Positions 36,825-46,109 of a stretch of DNA of 64,000 nt are shown here, piece after piece; the stretch's first letter is position 1; each line of letters opens with the position of its first letter. Source of the stretch: QHXW01 sp963752965 (GTDB lineage Bacteria; Acidobacteriota; Terriglobia; Bryobacterales; Bryobacteraceae). The stretch is taken from the NCBI GenBank assembly GCA_963752965.1, contig CAVWAJ010000011.1, positions 22,147 through 86,146 of the forward strand, written 5' to 3'. The translations under genes and the position numbers were made by a program. The notes under the pieces are model-generated. The model made no database searches. It saw only the letters and a program-made list of their open reading frames with translations, and had not been told where the DNA came from.

Positions 36825-37997
36825 CTATCCGAATGCAATGACAACCTCATCGTCTACCGTTCCCTGTGCTCGTGAGCTTGCAAAGTGCCACTGCAAACGG
36901 GGGGTGCTGTCGTCGTATTCGGGCACCTCCGGCAGAACGCTCTGCATGTAAACGCCGAACAGTTGGCTAGGTTGCTGTCCAAGCTGAACCATGGCGCTTA
37001 TCGGTGATTGTTGCTTCGCCGCTTGGTAGAGCGTCTGTGTTGCTGTGTCGTCGCGCTGGTACAATGCAAAGTCGATCGAGACGTTCCGCGTGCCTGGAGC
37101 AAGGGCCAATGGCAAGCTGGACCCGAACTCCTGCCCTCTCGTATCCAGGCTGTTTCCCACCGCGATCTTTGCATTAGTTAAGGTCGAAAATTGGCTCGGC
37201 GTGCTCCCGAGCCATACCTGGCCAAGATTGCCAGGAACGATCGAATAGTCGAAACTCGAGAGCTCTGGCTCAGCCGGAAATGCACCTAACTCTCCGATTC
37301 CACTGGAAAAGCTTGTGGTATCCGTCAGCTCTTGCGCCACTCCGCTAAACTCGAATTGATGAAAATCGCCGTTAATATTCACGGTCATTTTATCTATGCC
37401 GCCTCCGCACAGAATTCGTTGCACTGCGGAACCAGGTACCCAGTAATCGAAAAGGCTGATGCTTGGCAGGTCAGTGGTCGGAAAATAGGTCACCGTTGGA
37501 CCGAACGTCGCACCCGCCGAAGGCGTTGTAGAGAACGGAGCATTTACTATGACCGACAGGGCGTTTATCACAGCCTCCACAAACCGGATTTCTCCCAGGT
37601 AGGCCACCGCTTGCCCAGTGATTAGTCCGTGCGGTGCGCCAAATTGCAGTGCACTAGCGGTGGAATTCGCTCCGGCCGTTCCTCCCGGAAATGGAACCGG
37701 TGCACCGCCAAGCGTCGCTTGAAAAAGGGGTCCATAGTTGGGTGACACCGTCGTCATATCCCATGTCGTCAGGTAGGTTGTCAAATCGAATGTAGTTCTG
37801 CGACGTCCGCCCGGTGGCAATCCAGCAAAGGTTCGGCTTCCCGTTTTGTCTTTGCGGCTTGTGACCTGTAGCTGCTGCTTCGCTGACAATTTGACGGCCG
37901 GTATCCGATTCAGGGACGTAATCGCCGATACCTGTCCATATGAGTTCTCCGTCGAACAGTAGAACCGGTTTGCATTGGATGAAATATAAACGGACAT
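36825..37997 (-). CDS. probable major tail (tube) protein
   Basis: The 390-residue protein is beta-rich and lies directly upstream of the chaperone pair, the usual place of the tail-tube gene. Segments such as LQVTSRKDKTGSRTFAGLPP (residues about 43-62), TTYLTTWDM and IDKMTVNINGDFHQFEFSGVA fit a tube-like barrel with an inserted domain. The identity is by position and length; no catalytic residues are expected. Confidence 0.55.
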   Translation of the reverse strand: MSVYISSNANRFYCSTENSYGQVSAITSLNRIPAVKLSAKQQLQVTSRKDKTGSRTFAGLPPGGRRRTTFDLTTYLTTWDMTTVSPNYGPLFQATLGGAPVPFPGGTAGANSTASALQFGAPHGLITGQAVAYLGEIRFVEAVINALSVIVNAPFSTTPSAGATFGPTVTYFPTTDLPSISLFDYWVPGSAVQRILCGGGIDKMTVNINGDFHQFEFSGVAQELTDTTSFSSGIGELGAFPAEPELSSFDYSIVPGNLGQVWLGSTPSQFSTLTNAKIAVGNSLDTRGQEFGSSLPLALAPGTRNVSIDFALYQRDDTATQTLYQAAKQQSPISAMVQLGQQPSQLFGVYMQSVLPEVPEYDDSTPRLQWHFASSRAQGTVDDEVVIAFG

Positions 37998-38005
37998 TCC
38001 ACACC

Positions 38006-38503
38006 TTAGTCAATGCTGGCGTCCACAGGAAAGGTAATCTTGACGCTCTTGAGAAAATTCTTGCCGCCGCGCTTCACCGGCCCAAACGAAATGTCATATG
38101 TGCCGGCGTAAAATAAACCCTGGCCCCAGTCTCCCCTAAGCTTATTGAGTGTTTGGGCTACGGATTCCGAATAAAGCTGAGACGCGCGATCAATCCCTTC
38201 AAGCCTATCTTGGGACACGCGGACATCAACGACCATTTGCAGATGCCCTGAAAAGCTCCGAAACTTCTCGTTGAGAGTGTTAACCATCTTTTCACAGTAA
38301 ACGTAAACTGCTGTGTACTTGATGTCCAGGCTTTTCTCAGCTATATCACCTGACACATTGTCTGTAAAAAACTGACTTGCGTGCACGGGCTGCACTGGAA
38401 TGTTCACTGCCTGCGCAAGTGCAGAGATCGTCGCATTCAGACCACTGGGCGCGGTTAGAAGTGTTATGATCGTCGAGGTCGCTGAATTGGCGATACTTGT
38501 CAC
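38006..38503 (-). CDS. probable tail completion/connector protein
   Basis: The 165-residue protein lies between the head-tail connector fragment and the tail tube. It has an alpha/beta pattern with a central helix (YVYCEKMVNTLNEKF) and a strand region MVVDVRVSQDR, reminiscent of tail terminator or minor tail proteins. I do not recognise a named family. It is 3 bases from the upstream gene and 8 from the next. Confidence 0.5.
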   Translation of the reverse strand: MTSIANSATSTIITLLTAPSGLNATISALAQAVNIPVQPVHASQFFTDNVSGDIAEKSLDIKYTAVYVYCEKMVNTLNEKFRSFSGHLQMVVDVRVSQDRLEGIDRASQLYSESVAQTLNKLRGDWGQGLFYAGTYDISFGPVKRGGKNFLKSVKITFPVDASID

Positions 38504-38506
38504 TTT

Positions 38507-39091
38507 TTAGCCTCGCTGCAAATATCGGGGTAGCGGGCGGAAATAGTTCGGGCTTTGACCGGTTCCAGGGGCTCGTCCGGATATCAGACCCGTCGCGGGT
38601 AGGGTCCAGGCTTGCCCTGAATCGAGGATTATCGCATTTTGGAGCATGACGGAGTCAACGCTAGAACCCACATAGACATTCCATCCTGATGCATTGGCCG
38701 GGGGATTGTTAGGAGTAACTTCTATAGAGCTCTGGCTTGGCGCGCTCGCCGATGTGACTGCGCTTGGCATGCCTTCTTCGCCATGCCCATTCAGCCAGGT
38801 TACTTGCACGAAGTACGCGGTCGCTGGCCGTGTGCCGCTTGTGACGGTTAATTGAGGGATCTGCGCGATGGCGACCGGATCCGCCACCATTCCGACTCCG
38901 GTCTGAAACAATAAGCCTGACGCCCACTTACTTAGGTTGATGTAAGTATTCCACTTGGCCAAATAGCGATCGTTCAACTGATTGTAGTATGCGTCTCTAT
39001 ATACCAGCTCCAGCGTGTGGAATGTGTGCCACATCTGCAATGGGTGGGTGACAACGATACTGCATAGGTGCAGCGTCGAAGTCAAAATCAT
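38507..39091 (-). pseudogene. head-tail connector-like protein, probably N-terminally truncated
   Basis: The 194 residues include WHTFHTLELVYRDAYYNQL, YLAKWNTYINLSKWASGLL and a fibronectin-like C-terminal part (VQVTWLNGHGEEGMPSAV to GWNVYVGSS). The product starts abruptly in what looks like the middle of a helical connector domain. Upstream, the frame closes at a TAG located exactly at the IS630 target. I infer that the first part was lost at a junction near 39090-39110. An internal ATG at 39034 is another possible start. Confidence 0.45.
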
Positions 39092-39153
39092 GCCAGGCCA
39101 CCAAGTCGAGGGGTTGCTTGGCGAAAAAGGAGAGTGGGAGGCCGCTGCAACTA
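38997..39153 (-). pseudogene. remnant of a small gene split by IS630
   Basis: On the reverse strand an ATG at 40327-40325, 17 bases after the stop of the 551-residue gene, starts a frame reading M-E-L. The IS630 sits in codon 3. With the IS and one TA removed, the frame continues VAAASHSPFSPSNPLDLVAW through 39151 and closes at 38997. The first part resembles a fibre-protein N-terminus. The later part overlaps connector coding in another frame, so the gene is fused to foreign sequence. Confidence 0.35.
39152..39153. repeat. IS630 TA target duplication, left
   Basis: The TA here and the TA at 40319-40320 flank the element. The rebuilt target is CTAG, a known preference of IS630-type transposases. 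Confidence 0.85.
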
Positions 39154-40318
39154 GTGTAGTGCGGCATGCAGATTAACGATTATGCAGCGCGTGGCGGGCG
39201 CGCTTGACCTTTTCCAGAATATCGGACGCTTTGGCGGTCCAGACAAACGGTTTGGGATGGTCGTTGTGCTGGTCAATGTAGTCGCCAATGGCCATGATCA
39301 GTTCCTCGACGTCGCGGAAGATGCCTCGCCGCAGCCGATTCTGAGTGAGGTCACGGAAGAAACGCTCCACCATGTTCAGCCATGAACTGCTGGTGGGAGT
39401 GAAGTACACGTGGAAGCGCGGATGGCGGGCCAGCCACTTCTCAACCTTGGGATGTTTGTGCGTGGCATAGTTATCCGCGATCAGATGGATTTGCTTGCCT
39501 GCAGGGGTGACTTGGTCAATCACGCGCAGGAATTTCAGCCACTCCTGATGCCGGTGCCGGTCGTCGCACATGCTGATTACGGTGCCATCGAGCGTGCTCA
39601 TGGCCGCAAACAGGGTTGCCGTTCCGTTGCGCTTGTAGTCGTGGGTCATCGTTCCGCAGCGTCCCTTCTTCAGCGGCAGGCCAGGTTGCGTGCGGTCCAG
39701 TGCTTGGATCTGGCTCTTCTCATCGGCGCAGAGGACGATGGCGTGTTCTGGCGGGTTGAGATAAAGCCCGATGATGGCGTCCAGTTTCTCGGCGAACTCG
39801 GGATCGTGGCTCACCTTGAAGGTCCGCGCCAAGTGCGGCTTCAGACCATGTTTCTGCCAGATCCGGCGCACGCTCTTTTCACTGACGCCTGCGGCCTCTG
39901 CCATGGTGCGCGTGCTCCAGTGGGTCGCGTTGTCGGGCTTCTCCTGCGTGGTTCTCCGGATCACCTCTTGCACCTGGGCCGGTGTGATGGTTGGTGTTCT
40001 TCCCGGGCGCGGCGCATCTTTGTCCAGCGCCGCAAAACCACCGTCCAGAAACCGATTCCGCCAGCGCGCGGCCTTCTCCGGTGTGATCTTCAACTCCGCC
40101 GCGATCTGCTGATCTTGCAGCCCCGCTCCGGCCAACAAAACGATCCGCGCTCGTTCCACGCTCCGTGCCGGCGCGCTGCGAGCTCGGGCCCGAGATTCCA
40201 GGATCTCTTGCTGGTCAGAACTCAGAACCACGGGTCGCGCCACACGCATCGTCTTCGGTCCTCCTATTGTAAAGACGACGCGTATTCTATAATCGTTACT
40301 ATTTATGCCGCACTACAC
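39154..40318 (-). mobile_element. IS630-family insertion sequence, complete
   Basis: The 1,165-bp element has terminal inverted repeats of about 30 bp. The first 14 bases, GTGTAGTGCGGCAT, are identical at both ends, and TAACGATTAT is shared further in. Between the ends lies one transposase gene. TA dinucleotides flank it. It is inserted in the inverted tail module just after the stop of the 551-residue gene. Confidence 0.93.
39173..40249 (-). CDS. IS630-family transposase
   Basis: The 358-residue transposase has an N-terminal helix-turn-helix region (QDQQIAAELKITPEKAARWRN) and a winged segment with VSEKSVRRIWQKHGL. The DDE nuclease has D in LCADEKSQ, D in LIADNYATHKH and E in WLNMVERFF. Length and residues are normal for a one-frame IS630 transposase, so it may be active. 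Confidence 0.94.
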   Translation of the reverse strand: MRVARPVVLSSDQQEILESRARARSAPARSVERARIVLLAGAGLQDQQIAAELKITPEKAARWRNRFLDGGFAALDKDAPRPGRTPTITPAQVQEVIRRTTQEKPDNATHWSTRTMAEAAGVSEKSVRRIWQKHGLKPHLARTFKVSHDPEFAEKLDAIIGLYLNPPEHAIVLCADEKSQIQALDRTQPGLPLKKGRCGTMTHDYKRNGTATLFAAMSTLDGTVISMCDDRHRHQEWLKFLRVIDQVTPAGKQIHLIADNYATHKHPKVEKWLARHPRFHVYFTPTSSSWLNMVERFFRDLTQNRLRRGIFRDVEELIMAIGDYIDQHNDHPKPFVWTAKASDILEKVKRARHALHNR

Positions 40319-40344
40319 TAGCTCCATCCCCAATTCAGTTTGAG

Positions 40345-42000
40345 CTAAGGCGAGCTTAGCAGTGGCATCAATGCCTTCAATACTAGCCACATCTCTAGGC
40401 TGAGTTGTGCGCCTTCTTGCAGCGGCGGCAGTGTGGCGCCATCCACCGAGTTCGACACCGTCGAACCGTCGGCGATCGTCAGCGCACAATAGGCGGTGCC
40501 GTTCTGATTAATTTGCAGATTCACCGGCCCACCCGAGGGCGCCTGCCCCACCACTGCATATACATCGCGAACTGAGTAAGAGTCTTCCACAATAATATCC
40601 GGCATCGCTCCAGTTTCGATCGCCAGAAAGGCGTCCACCTGAAACGAAAACTGTCCACCCGAGAGAGTTCGCAAACCGTAGTCCACCAGTTGCGTAAGGC
40701 AAATCGACCCAGTTGGGCTGTCTCCCAATAGGTTCGTCACGTAGAGTTCCGCGCTCGCCACACGGCAATCCGCCAGGGGCACCGGAAAGCTCCAGCTTCC
40801 GCTAGCGGGACTACCGAAGAAATCGGGTACGAACGGCATGATGACTGTTTTCGTTTGTAGGTCGTAAACGGTCGTGCCGCTCGCGTGCGCCGCTGCGGTG
40901 CTCCCGTCTACTCCCCGGTTGAGTTGATACTGGGTCGCGTTGTTCAGTACCGTCACAACCTGCGCCACTTCTGCCTCAATCTGCACCATCGAACCCGGCT
41001 GCCCCGCGCCCGGCTGGGAAAGTGTGATCGTCGTGTCGCCCGCGCCAATCGCTTCTGCCAGCATCGGTAGCGGCCCCGGAGTTAGTTCCGGCCAGTAGTA
41101 GAGCGCCAGCGTCCCTGCGCTGATCGTGTGCGTATTCGTCAGATCCGTGAAGCTGACTCCGCTCACCTCCACCGTTCCGCCGTTCGTCGGCGAAAGACCG
41201 AGCCCGAATGACGGCATCGATGGAACGGCCGTGTCCAGTGCGCCTGCTCCGCCAATCACCCATCGCGTAACTGTGCAAAGATTCTGCGGCGTCTCTTCGT
41301 TATTTGCATTCGCCGCTCTGCCCGTGATGTGCATCGTCGCGCCCGTGCGGTTCGGAACCTGAAACTGCACCGGGCTTGCGGTCGCCCTCGCCGCCGCGTG
41401 CCAGCCTGATTCCGCAACTACGAAGTAACTCGCCGCATTCGGAATCGTATCCCAACTAGAAGTTAGTTGAAGAGTCGTTGTATCGTTCGATGCAATCGTT
41501 AGTTCCTGTCCCGCGCCCGGCCCCCGCGTGACCCGCACCACCATTCCTTGGTACGCATTGGCAGGCATGTCGAGTTCGCTGTTGCCCACCGAGTTCGCCG
41601 ATTGCAATGTCGCCGGATATTCCGGCTGGAGTTCCAGCCGCCAATAGAAATTCGCATGGTCGAAGTTGGAATCCGGAGGTGGAATCGTTTGTTCCGCAAA
41701 TCCCGTATCCACAAACTGAGTCGCCAGCGCTTGGTTCGAAGCAATGCGAAAGAGCTCGCTCGGATTGGTGCCACGATATACATGGAATTGCACCGCCGCC
41801 GAGGGAAAACTCAGCCCGGTCAGCGTCACCGTGTTCGTATTCTGTCCCGCCGGAATCTCCGCCCGCACGATGAACGAAAGGCTGCCTTCCTCTCCCGTGC
41901 CGCTCACCGAACTCACCGCGTAGTATAGGTTCGCGCCGCCATCTAGAGACATCACGATGGTAGGACCAACCAATCCCGGCGCGGACTTAACGGTGGTCAT
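40345..42000 (-). pseudogene. tail-tip protein, C-terminal half (displaced)
   Basis: The 551 residues begin abruptly in a fibronectin-like repeat (LYYAVSSVSGTGEEGSLSFIVRAEIP). NTVTLTGLSFPSAAVQFHVYRG and NFYWRLELQPEYPA follow, then further beta-rich domains to a normal end (LKALMPLLSSP). No related upstream sequence is present, and an in-frame TAG lies just before the ATG. It fits as the missing C-terminal half of the tail-tip protein whose N-terminal 759 residues are at 32094-34373. The split is inferred from domain logic, not from a known homologue I can consult. Confidence 0.5.
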
Positions 42001-42019
42001 CCGCCTCTAATTTCCCGCC

Positions 42020-44800
42020 ATGGCCGACACGTTGCAGAAGCTGCGACCGGACCGCGACTTGCAGTGCTACTTCCTGACGCCGACTGCCGTGGCTGCGTTG
42101 AGTTCGACCAGCCCAACGGGATTCACGATCTCAGGTAGCTGGCGGCAGCAGTTCGACTGGGCAGTTCTCGAGTGGAACCGCGACAATACCTTCGAACATC
42201 CTTTATTTCGCAACCTGCCAGATGGCGATCTAAGTGGCATTACGCTTACTTATCAAGAAACCCGCCAGAGTTGCATTCCGATTGACTCCAACTTATATCC
42301 GACCGTAGATTGGCCGACACTGCGCATCTGGACGGATGCTACTGCCGCAGACTCTCCTTATCGGATTCCTTTGTTTCCCTTAGCAACACCGATTCAGGGC
42401 AGTTACCAAGCAGCAACCGCCACGTTCACTTTGCAGGGGACGGTGACGGCGGGCGATTACGTCGAGCTGGCGTGGTTTGAAGAACACTACACGTACTTGA
42501 CGCAGGCAGGAGACGGCCTCCAGACGGTGGTGGGCGCGATCGTGCAAATGATCAACGGCAGTTCCACCACGATGCAGGCCGCGCAAAACGGGGCGGCGGT
42601 CACGCTGAGCTGCACGTCGGCGGCAGGGGCCAATGGCAATCGCGTGGGCGTGTACGGAAATGTGGCGGGCGCGCAGACGGAGAGCTGGTCTCCAACTTAT
42701 CAGGAACTCAGCGGAGGGGTTTCGCCGAGCCAGTGGCTGGTGACTTTGGATTTCGCCAACTTACGGCAGGCACCGACCGATGCGGAGCCGATTCCGACTA
42801 ATGCAGTGCGCAAGATGCGCTGGACTTACTCGGCTGATTTGCAGTCGGGCGGCTTTGCGAGAACCGAGTTTCAGGTTACGGTTTCGAACTGGACTGTAAG
42901 TGGGTCTAACCTGACTTACGAGGTGGCGGGGCCGGGCAGCAGCCGGATTGAAGACGTAGCGCCGGAAGTAGTCTATTCGGGTAGGTGGGATGCGGTGGAG
43001 GGCACAACTACACCTCAGATCTCGACGGGTAACTTTTCGGGAGGAACGATTCACTGCTCGAACACGGCAGGTGACTCGTTCACATGCACGTATCGCGCGC
43101 CGCAGACGCATTCGCTTTATTTGGGAACGCGTAAGGCGACGAGCGGCACGCAGGTGACGGTGGTGGTGGATAACGGGACGCCGGTGAACCTTAACCTAGC
43201 GTTGGCCGGTGAGGACGTGCTAGTGCGGCTTCTGCTGGGGACGTTTTCGGGGCGAGTGGCGCACACGGTGACAGCCACCAACCTCGACGGGAACGCGTTC
43301 TACTTCGATTTTCTGGAACTGGCGGTGCCGACCAGCACGCTGCCCACACTGGCAGGGAACGCAAGCATGACGCTGGCGACGGACTGGGACACGGAGCACT
43401 CGCAGGCGCTGGCGCCGGAGAGAACGGCGTGGATGATTCAGGCGCTCGGATTTACGGGCCGGGCGAACCATTATGCGGGCGCGCTCTGGCACTACGAACT
43501 GGTACCCGAAGGATACACGTATGCGTCGGCGACGGTGACATTCACGGGGACGCCAAATCCTAACCTATCGGGGGCATTTACGAGCATCAGCATCGGCACG
43601 TATGGTTCGACGGCGGCGCCGACGGTGATCCAGCATCTGACTCTGTTTGGCGATACAGCGGCCAGTATCGCGACGGCATTCGCACTGTTGATCAACAACG
43701 GGTCGACGGCGATCTGGGCGCAAGCGGAAGGCAACGTGCTGACGGTTTATGCCCGGACGATTGGTGCGGCGGGAAACGACGTTACGGTGTCCGCAGCTTC
43801 GGCGATGCCGACCCTGACGGTACAGGTGACCGGGACATCGCTCGGAGACGGTGTATACCAGTTTGCGGGCGGCAACGACGGTGAATGGCGGACGGACCTG
43901 AATGTTGTGCCGCGGATGAATCGGGCCGCGCGGGATTGGAGCCGGGCTTTTTTCGTGGCGCTGGGCGGGTATGGAATCGCGGCCACGGGGGCGTTCAGCA
44001 CGGAACTGGGGAATGGCGATCCCTCGGTGGCGGCCGGGATTGCGCAAAGATATCCAAGCGGCAACGCGGTGATGGTGAACACGCCGGCGCTACAAACCAA
44101 TTTTTCTCCAACGAGCACGGCGTTCTGGAAGCAAGCGTACCTGGACATGGCTACCTTGATGGCGGACGCAGGACAGACACCGTACTTACAATTTGGCGAA
44201 GTGCAGTGGTGGTACTTTCCCGACGATGGGTCGGGCATGCCGTATTACGACGCATACACGACGAGCACATTCCAGGCGACGTACGGGCGCGCGTTGACGG
44301 TGTTCACAACGACCAACGTGAACGTAGCACAGTATCCGCAGGAGACGGCGTTCTTATCGGGCCTGATCGGCACACACGCGACGACGATTATGAACTTCGT
44401 GCGCGAGACGTATCCGAATGCGAAGTTTGAGGTGCTGTACCCGCCGGACACGAATGACTCACCGCTGGACACGGCGGTTAACTTGCCAACGAGCTGGAAC
44501 GCATCGACACTGAACTGCTTCAAGACGGAGAATTTCACGTTCACGGGCAGCCGGAACCTGGACCAGGCGCATGGCTCGATCGTGCTGCCAATGCAGATGG
44601 GGTTTCCGCGAAACCAGAGCGCGCACCTTGTGGGGATCACGGGTTACTCCACACCGTGGGTGAAAGAAGCGCAGCTCTCGCTGGCGGAGAATGTGAATTC
44701 CGTGGTGCTGTTCGCGCTGGACCAGTTCTGCCTGATGAGCTGCACGGTGCCGCTGCCGGTGGGTACGAGGCGCGCGCTGTTCATGGGGCACACGGCGTAG
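42020..44800 (+). CDS. large tail fibre/sheath-like protein with hydrolase-like barrel
   Basis: The 926-residue protein is forward-oriented, starting 19 bases from the divergent 551-residue gene. Two related inserts of about 85 residues are visible, near 140-230 and 520-605. Each has T(V/F)...G-x-F/D, a run like GDTAASIATAFALLINNGS, then an A-R-x-x-G-A-A-G-N segment. A carbohydrate-binding-like beta sandwich lies near 310-430. The C-terminal 320 residues look like a TIM-barrel glycoside-hydrolase fold (YLQFGEVQWWYFPDD near 725), as in the non-contractile sheath and GTA TIM proteins. I infer cell-surface glycan binding or cleavage. No ribosome-binding site is evident before the ATG. Confidence 0.55.
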   Translation: MADTLQKLRPDRDLQCYFLTPTAVAALSSTSPTGFTISGSWRQQFDWAVLEWNRDNTFEHPLFRNLPDGDLSGITLTYQETRQSCIPIDSNLYPTVDWPTLRIWTDATAADSPYRIPLFPLATPIQGSYQAATATFTLQGTVTAGDYVELAWFEEHYTYLTQAGDGLQTVVGAIVQMINGSSTTMQAAQNGAAVTLSCTSAAGANGNRVGVYGNVAGAQTESWSPTYQELSGGVSPSQWLVTLDFANLRQAPTDAEPIPTNAVRKMRWTYSADLQSGGFARTEFQVTVSNWTVSGSNLTYEVAGPGSSRIEDVAPEVVYSGRWDAVEGTTTPQISTGNFSGGTIHCSNTAGDSFTCTYRAPQTHSLYLGTRKATSGTQVTVVVDNGTPVNLNLALAGEDVLVRLLLGTFSGRVAHTVTATNLDGNAFYFDFLELAVPTSTLPTLAGNASMTLATDWDTEHSQALAPERTAWMIQALGFTGRANHYAGALWHYELVPEGYTYASATVTFTGTPNPNLSGAFTSISIGTYGSTAAPTVIQHLTLFGDTAASIATAFALLINNGSTAIWAQAEGNVLTVYARTIGAAGNDVTVSAASAMPTLTVQVTGTSLGDGVYQFAGGNDGEWRTDLNVVPRMNRAARDWSRAFFVALGGYGIAATGAFSTELGNGDPSVAAGIAQRYPSGNAVMVNTPALQTNFSPTSTAFWKQAYLDMATLMADAGQTPYLQFGEVQWWYFPDDGSGMPYYDAYTTSTFQATYGRALTVFTTTNVNVAQYPQETAFLSGLIGTHATTIMNFVRETYPNAKFEVLYPPDTNDSPLDTAVNLPTSWNASTLNCFKTENFTFTGSRNLDQAHGSIVLPMQMGFPRNQSAHLVGITGYSTPWVKEAQLSLAENVNSVVLFALDQFCLMSCTVPLPVGTRRALFMGHTA

Positions 44801-44879
44801 GCATTACCGCTCCCTTTGGTGCCGGCTCGGCTTCGTTGTCAATTCCCTTCCCTCGCGTTATCGTTTTGAAGTAGACCGG

Positions 44880-46109
44880 ATGGTCCTGGTTCAGAACGTA
44901 TCCAAGGTATATCGACTGTATCGACGGCCCGCCGATCGGATTCGCGAGCTGGTTCCATTTCCTTCCAAGAAACTGCATCAGGATTTCTGGGCGCTGCGCG
45001 ATATCAATTTTCAAGTGCAGAAAGGCGAGACGCTCGGGATCGTGGGGCCGAACGGGTGCGGGAAAAGCACGCTGCTCCAGATTGTCTGCGGCATTCTGCC
45101 ACCGACCGAGGGGCGCGTGGTGACGACGGGGCGCATTGCGGCGCTGCTGGAGTTGGGGGCGGGATTCAATCCGGAATTCACGGGACGCGAGAACGTTTTT
45201 CTGAATGGCGAGATCATGGGGCTGAGTCGGGCGCAGATCGAGCGGGCGCTACCATCGATTGCGGCGTTCGCGGAGATCGGCGAGTTTCTCGAACGGCCGG
45301 TGAAGGAATATTCGAGCGGGATGTACGTGCGGCTGGCGTTCGCGACGGCGATCCACGTGGAACCGGAGATTCTGGTGGTGGACGAAGCGCTGGCGGTGGG
45401 AGACGCGGTGTTCGCGAATCGATGCGTGCGCAAGTTCCAGGAGCTGCGGGAACGGAAAGTCACGGTGCTGTTTGTGTCGCACGATCTGGGGCTGGTGAAG
45501 CAGCTATCCGACCGGGTGCTATTGCTGGTGGGAGGGCGGATTCACGCACAGGGCGAACCGAGCCAGGTGATCAATCAATATATCGGGCTGGTGCTGGAGA
45601 GACAGCGCGCGGATGCGGAGCCTGCGGTGGGAAAACTCGCGGCGGGATTCCGGCATGGCGACCGGTCGAGCGAGATTCTGGAAGTGGAGCTGCTTAATGC
45701 ACGCGGCGAGGCAGCGCAGGCGATCGCGAGCGGGGAAAGCGTGCGGGTGCGCGTGCGGTGCGTGTTTCATGAAGCGAAGGAAGATCCGATGGTGGGGATT
45801 CTGATTCGCAACCGGATCGGGATGGATGTTTACGGGACGAACACGCGGGTGGAGGGGATTGAGCTGGGGAGATTCGAGGCCGGCGAGGAACTAGACATTG
45901 AGTTCCGGTTTGCGTGCTGGCTCGCGCCGCAGCAATACACGTTGACGGTGGCGACGCAGAATGCGGACGGCACGAGCCATGACTGGCTGGATGACGTGCT
46001 GGCGTTCGAAGTGGTGGGTGCGCGGGCGGTGGCGGGGGTGGTGAATTTGAGGGCGGAGATCGTGTGGGACGTGCCGGAACGACGGCAGAAGAATTCTGGC
46101 CGCGAATAA
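44880..46109 (+). CDS. Wzt-like polysaccharide ABC transporter ATPase, orphan
   Basis: The 409-residue protein has an ATPase domain at residues about 1-240 with Walker A GPNGCGKST, a signature-like YSSGMYVRLAFA and Walker B ILVVDEALAVGD. This is the Wzt/KpsT/TagH pattern. Residues about 265-395 form a Wzt C-terminal beta-sandwich that in O-antigen systems binds the glycan end. Such ATPases pair with a Wzm-type permease, but none is next to it, so the partner must lie elsewhere. The last codons fall inside a 10-base repeat. Confidence 0.88.
   Translation: MVLVQNVSKVYRLYRRPADRIRELVPFPSKKLHQDFWALRDINFQVQKGETLGIVGPNGCGKSTLLQIVCGILPPTEGRVVTTGRIAALLELGAGFNPEFTGRENVFLNGEIMGLSRAQIERALPSIAAFAEIGEFLERPVKEYSSGMYVRLAFATAIHVEPEILVVDEALAVGDAVFANRCVRKFQELRERKVTVLFVSHDLGLVKQLSDRVLLLVGGRIHAQGEPSQVINQYIGLVLERQRADAEPAVGKLAAGFRHGDRSSEILEVELLNARGEAAQAIASGESVRVRVRCVFHEAKEDPMVGILIRNRIGMDVYGTNTRVEGIELGRFEAGEELDIEFRFACWLAPQQYTLTVATQNADGTSHDWLDDVLAFEVVGARAVAGVVNLRAEIVWDVPERRQKNSGRE

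Larger units (their letters stand above)
25361..44800. mobile_element. cryptic phage/GTA-like structural cluster, rearranged and IS-interrupted
   Basis: Head genes run forward from 25361 to about 32130. A tail module of about ten genes runs on the reverse strand from 42000 to 32094, and a large fibre-like gene runs forward to 44800. Subtracting the two insertion elements leaves about 15.5 kb. No integrase, repressor, replication or lysis gene is present, and no flanking direct repeat could be found. The boundaries are therefore the outermost recognisable structural genes. Coat, portal, TerL, tail-tip and one tail gene are broken, so the cluster cannot make particles in its present form. Confidence 0.8.
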
